From Alistipes sp. (GTDB lineage: Bacteria > Bacteroidota > Bacteroidia > Bacteroidales > Rikenellaceae), in the NCBI GenBank assembly GCA_017934845.1, contig JAGBIR010000083.1:1-6781 (forward strand): a stretch of DNA of 6,781 nt. The letters are read 5' to 3'. The notes beneath the pieces are model-generated. The model did not search any database and was not told where the DNA came from. It saw only the letters and a program-made list of their open reading frames with translations. Shown here in pieces: positions 4,627 to 6,781 of this stretch. The position numbers and the translations under genes are program-made. How positions within the stretch are numbered: position 1 is the stretch's first letter; every line of letters begins with the position of its first letter.

Positions 4627-5808
4627 CTACTCCTCGTATAGAAGGTACTGACGTCGCAAAGCCTTGAACTCCTCCAGGTCGGCTTGCCATACGGCGCGTA
4701 TTTCGTCGGCAGAGTGCCCTGCAATAATCATCTCGCGCACATAATCCACACCTACGAGCAACTCGAACATCGAGGTAAAGAATCGCTCACCTACCCCACT
4801 GCTGGCATTCAAATTACGATAGGCATCGATAACGTACTCCAGATTAAAACCTTCGGCAATGATCTGCTCATCATCTTTACTGCGCAAGTCAACGCCATAA
4901 CAGAGTTTATCCTTTAGCGGCGGATTCTTTGCTCCCGCCATTGAGCGAGGCGTAAACGAGAACTCCGAGCCGGCATAGTCGGGATGGCCATAAACCTCGA
5001 ACGGGAACTCCGTACCGCGTCCCAACGAGCAGACAGTACCCTCGAAAAGACAGGTCGATGGATAGAGATAAATTGAGTGCTGCGTCGGTAGATTGGGCGA
5101 TGGCGCAACGGGCAGCGTGTAACGACTTTGATGCGTATAATTTTCGCACTTAACCACTTGCAGTTCACACTCCTTACACCACCCCTCGCCACGCGCCATA
5201 ATGGCTATTTCGCCCATCGTTAGGCCGTGAACTACGGGAATTGGCAATGCTCCAACGCCCGATTTATGCTTCATATCGAGCAGCGGGCCATCGACATACA
5301 TTCCATTGGGATTTGGTCTATCCAAAACAATGACTCTACACCCAAAATCGGCACACGCATCCATCATGCGTAGCATCGTGATATAGTAGGTATAGAATCG
5401 CAACCCAACATCCTGCATATCGACCACAAGCAGATCGAAGGCCTGCATAACCTTGTCGGCAGGGCGGTGCGTGCGACCATCGTAGAGCGACCAGATGGGG
5501 ATGCCGGTCTTTTCATCGACCGAATTTGCTACATGCTCACCCGCATCGGCACCGCCACGAAAACCGTGCTCGGGAGCAAATATTCCTACAACATTTACCC
5601 CCTGCGCCACGAGCGTATCGACAAGATGCGTATTGCCCACCATAGCCGTATGGTTTGCCAAAACAGCAACTCGCTGATTGGCGAGATTAGGCACATACTC
5701 CGCCATGCACTCCGCCCCAACCTTAATCGGCGCGGGCAGATTGTTCTTCGCCTGCGATTGACACGAGAGAAGAAGAATGGAGAGTATAAGCAGGAATATG
5801 TTTTTCAT
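4627..5808 (-). CDS. namZ: NamZ-like exo-beta-N-acetylmuramidase lipoprotein (DUF1343, GH171)
   Basis: A complete 393-residue protein. Residues 1-16 are a lipoprotein signal peptide with lipobox LLSC (Cys16). What follows (QSQAKNN) has no acidic export signal, so a periplasm-facing anchor is expected. The DUF1343 hallmarks are in order: APEHGFRG (78-85, Glu80 a likely active-site residue), DMQDVGLRFYTY (130-141), LDRPNPNG (162-169), HGLTMGE (194-200), PSPNLPT (236-242), FEGT (255-258), SLGRGTEFPFEVYGHP (261-276). Characterised relatives, such as Bacillus subtilis NamZ and a Tannerella forsythia homologue, remove N-acetylmuramic acid from the non-reducing end of peptidoglycan fragments. A role in cell-wall recycling or scavenging is therefore inferred; no MurNAc transporter, kinase or etherase gene lies in the window. 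It follows prfB by 94 bases and precedes the acetyltransferase by 85. ATG 5808 is chosen because the signal peptide begins there. Stop is TAG. Confidence 0.92.
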   Translation of the reverse strand: MKNIFLLILSILLLSCQSQAKNNLPAPIKVGAECMAEYVPNLANQRVAVLANHTAMVGNTHLVDTLVAQGVNVVGIFAPEHGFRGGADAGEHVANSVDEKTGIPIWSLYDGRTHRPADKVMQAFDLLVVDMQDVGLRFYTYYITMLRMMDACADFGCRVIVLDRPNPNGMYVDGPLLDMKHKSGVGALPIPVVHGLTMGEIAIMARGEGWCKECELQVVKCENYTHQSRYTLPVAPSPNLPTQHSIYLYPSTCLFEGTVCSLGRGTEFPFEVYGHPDYAGSEFSFTPRSMAGAKNPPLKDKLCYGVDLRSKDDEQIIAEGFNLEYVIDAYRNLNASSGVGERFFTSMFELLVGVDYVREMIIAGHSADEIRAVWQADLEEFKALRRQYLLYEE

Positions 5809-5853
5809 AGCAAAATGATGAATTTATAAAACAGCCTTGACAGCTACAAACAT

Positions 5854-5880
5854 TTGCGTAAATGAGCATTTTTCACGCAA
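5854..5880. other. weak hairpin between prfB and namZ
   Basis: On the minus strand TTGCGT (5880-5875) pairs with ACGCAA (5859-5854), and AAAT/ATTT continue the stem after a 3-nt bulge, closing a GCTC loop. No U tract follows, so it is at best a weak terminator or processing site after prfB. I find no convincing TTTG / TAnnTTTG promoter for namZ in the rest of this 94-base gap; AATGTTTG (5854-5847) is a one-mismatch -7 candidate without a well-spaced partner. Confidence 0.35.
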
Positions 5881-5902
5881 GCCAGACGCCAAAAGAGCCA
5901 CG

Positions 5903-6781
5903 CTATACGCTTTCACCACCGCCGGTTTGCATAAGGTACTCTTTAATAAACCCATCGAGGTCGCCGTCCATAACCGCCTCTACGGCCGAGGTTTGATAAC
6001 CTGTGCGGTGATCCTTTACACGCCTGTCGTCAAAGACATAGGAGCGAATCTGCGAGCCCCACTCGATACGTTTTTTTGTAGCTTCGAGAGCCTGCTGCGT
6101 TGCCATACGCTTCTCCATCTCGCGCTGATAGAGCTTTGAACGAAGAATGCGCAATGCATTATTGCGGTTATCGAGCTGCGAGCGCGTCTCGCTGTTCTCT
6201 ATAAGGAACTCCACCGGTTCGCCCGTATCGGGATCCTTGCCGTGATAACGCAAGCGGACAGCAGTTTCGACCTTGTTGACATTCTGACCTCCTGCACCCG
6301 ACGAACGATAGGTATCCCACTCATAATCAGCAGGATTAATCACAATCTCGATACTATCATCTACGGCCGGCGTTACGAACACCGACGCAAATGTAGTCTG
6401 ACGCTTATTATTGGCATTGAAAGGCGAAAGGCGCACCATACGATGCACGCCATTCTCGCTTTTCAGATATCCATAGGCATAGTCGCCCTCAATCTCCAAA
6501 GTGCACGACTTAACGCCCACCTCGTCGCCCGCTTGATAATCCATCATACGATATTTGTAGCCATGAGCATCGCACCAGCGGGTGTACATACGCAGTAGCA
6601 TCGACGCCCAATCCAAGGCCTCCGTTCCGCCCGCTCCGGCGTTGATATCCATAATGGCACCCATCTTATCCTCCTCGGCGCGGAGCATATTCCTAAGTTC
6701 GAGGGCCTCGATAAGTTCCATTGTCTTGGCGTAGTGAGCCTCCATCTCTGCCTCGGTCGAGAGCTCTGCCGCGACAAATTC
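5903..6781 (-). CDS. prfB: peptide chain release factor 2, N-terminus beyond the window
   Basis: Release factor 2 recognises UAA and UGA stop codons on the ribosome and triggers hydrolysis of the finished peptide. The visible 292 residues cover most of the protein. They include INAGAGGTEALDWASML, the tripeptide anticodon Ser-Pro-Phe (119-121 of the fragment) and the catalytic Gly-Gly-Gln (164-166) in the context RSSGAGGQNVNKVET. The 45-residue spacing equals that of E. coli RF2 (SPF 205-207, GGQ 250-252). SPF rather than P-A/V-T identifies RF2 over RF1. The reading frame is open to the window edge, so the ATG at 6745 is internal; about 85 residues should be missing, including the place where many prfB genes carry a programmed frameshift. 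The gene ends in TAG, a codon RF2 itself does not read. Confidence 0.97.
   Translation of the reverse strand, partial: EFVAAELSTEAEMEAHYAKTMELIEALELRNMLRAEEDKMGAIMDINAGAGGTEALDWASMLLRMYTRWCDAHGYKYRMMDYQAGDEVGVKSCTLEIEGDYAYGYLKSENGVHRMVRLSPFNANNKRQTTFASVFVTPAVDDSIEIVINPADYEWDTYRSSGAGGQNVNKVETAVRLRYHGKDPDTGEPVEFLIENSETRSQLDNRNNALRILRSKLYQREMEKRMATQQALEATKKRIEWGSQIRSYVFDDRRVKDHRTGYQTSAVEAVMDGDLDGFIKEYLMQTGGGESV

Noticed and set aside
5467..5829. Plus-strand ORFs within namZ, and others opposite prfB (5837-6139, 6242-6598).
   Set aside because: All lie antisense to firmly identified genes and show no protein-family features.

Overview
The window looks like a chromosomal segment of a gut or oral Bacteroidota, most likely order Bacteroidales. 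The signs are BspA-type leucine-rich-repeat lipoproteins with BACON-like domains, promoter boxes of the TTTG / TAnnTTTG type, A-rich leaders without clear Shine-Dalgarno sequences, and a DUF1343/NamZ lipoprotein. I would not name a genus; a Rikenellaceae/Alistipes-like source is only a guess.

Left part (1-2104, plus strand): two tandem BspA-like LRR genes. The first is present only as its C-terminal end. The second is complete: lipoprotein signal, two Ig/BACON-like domains, about eight LRR_5 repeats and a C-terminal cap that matches the first protein. Each gene is followed by a hairpin, and the two hairpins resemble each other, which suggests a duplication that carried its terminator along.

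Middle (2105-2591): a region without protein genes but rich in structure. An intact tRNA-Gln(CTG) lies on the minus strand with its own promoter and terminator. Downstream of it is a second, incomplete copy of the tRNA 3' end, carrying 19 identical bases. This copy sits in a roughly 70-nt segment that can fold as a long rod and is capped by a perfect 17-bp terminator hairpin. Several inverted repeats link the two copies. It could be a decayed tandem tRNA, the scar of an integrated element, or a small structured RNA. It is the least explained part of the window.

Right part (2592-6781): a plus-strand NupG-type nucleoside/H+ symporter converges on three minus-strand genes read in the order prfB (release factor 2, N-terminus outside the window), namZ-like exo-N-acetylmuramidase lipoprotein, and a chloramphenicol-acetyltransferase-fold protein of unknown substrate. 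Gaps of 94 and 85 bases between the minus-strand genes make separate promoters about as likely as one operon. A 13-bp hairpin between nupG and the acetyltransferase gene probably ends transcription from both sides.

Functionally, the surface LRR lipoproteins suggest host or matrix contact. NamZ and NupG fit recycling or salvage of peptidoglycan sugars and nucleosides. prfB is housekeeping. I see no CRISPR array, insertion sequence, phage gene or recognisable defence system, and nothing that I can honestly call a new multi-gene system.
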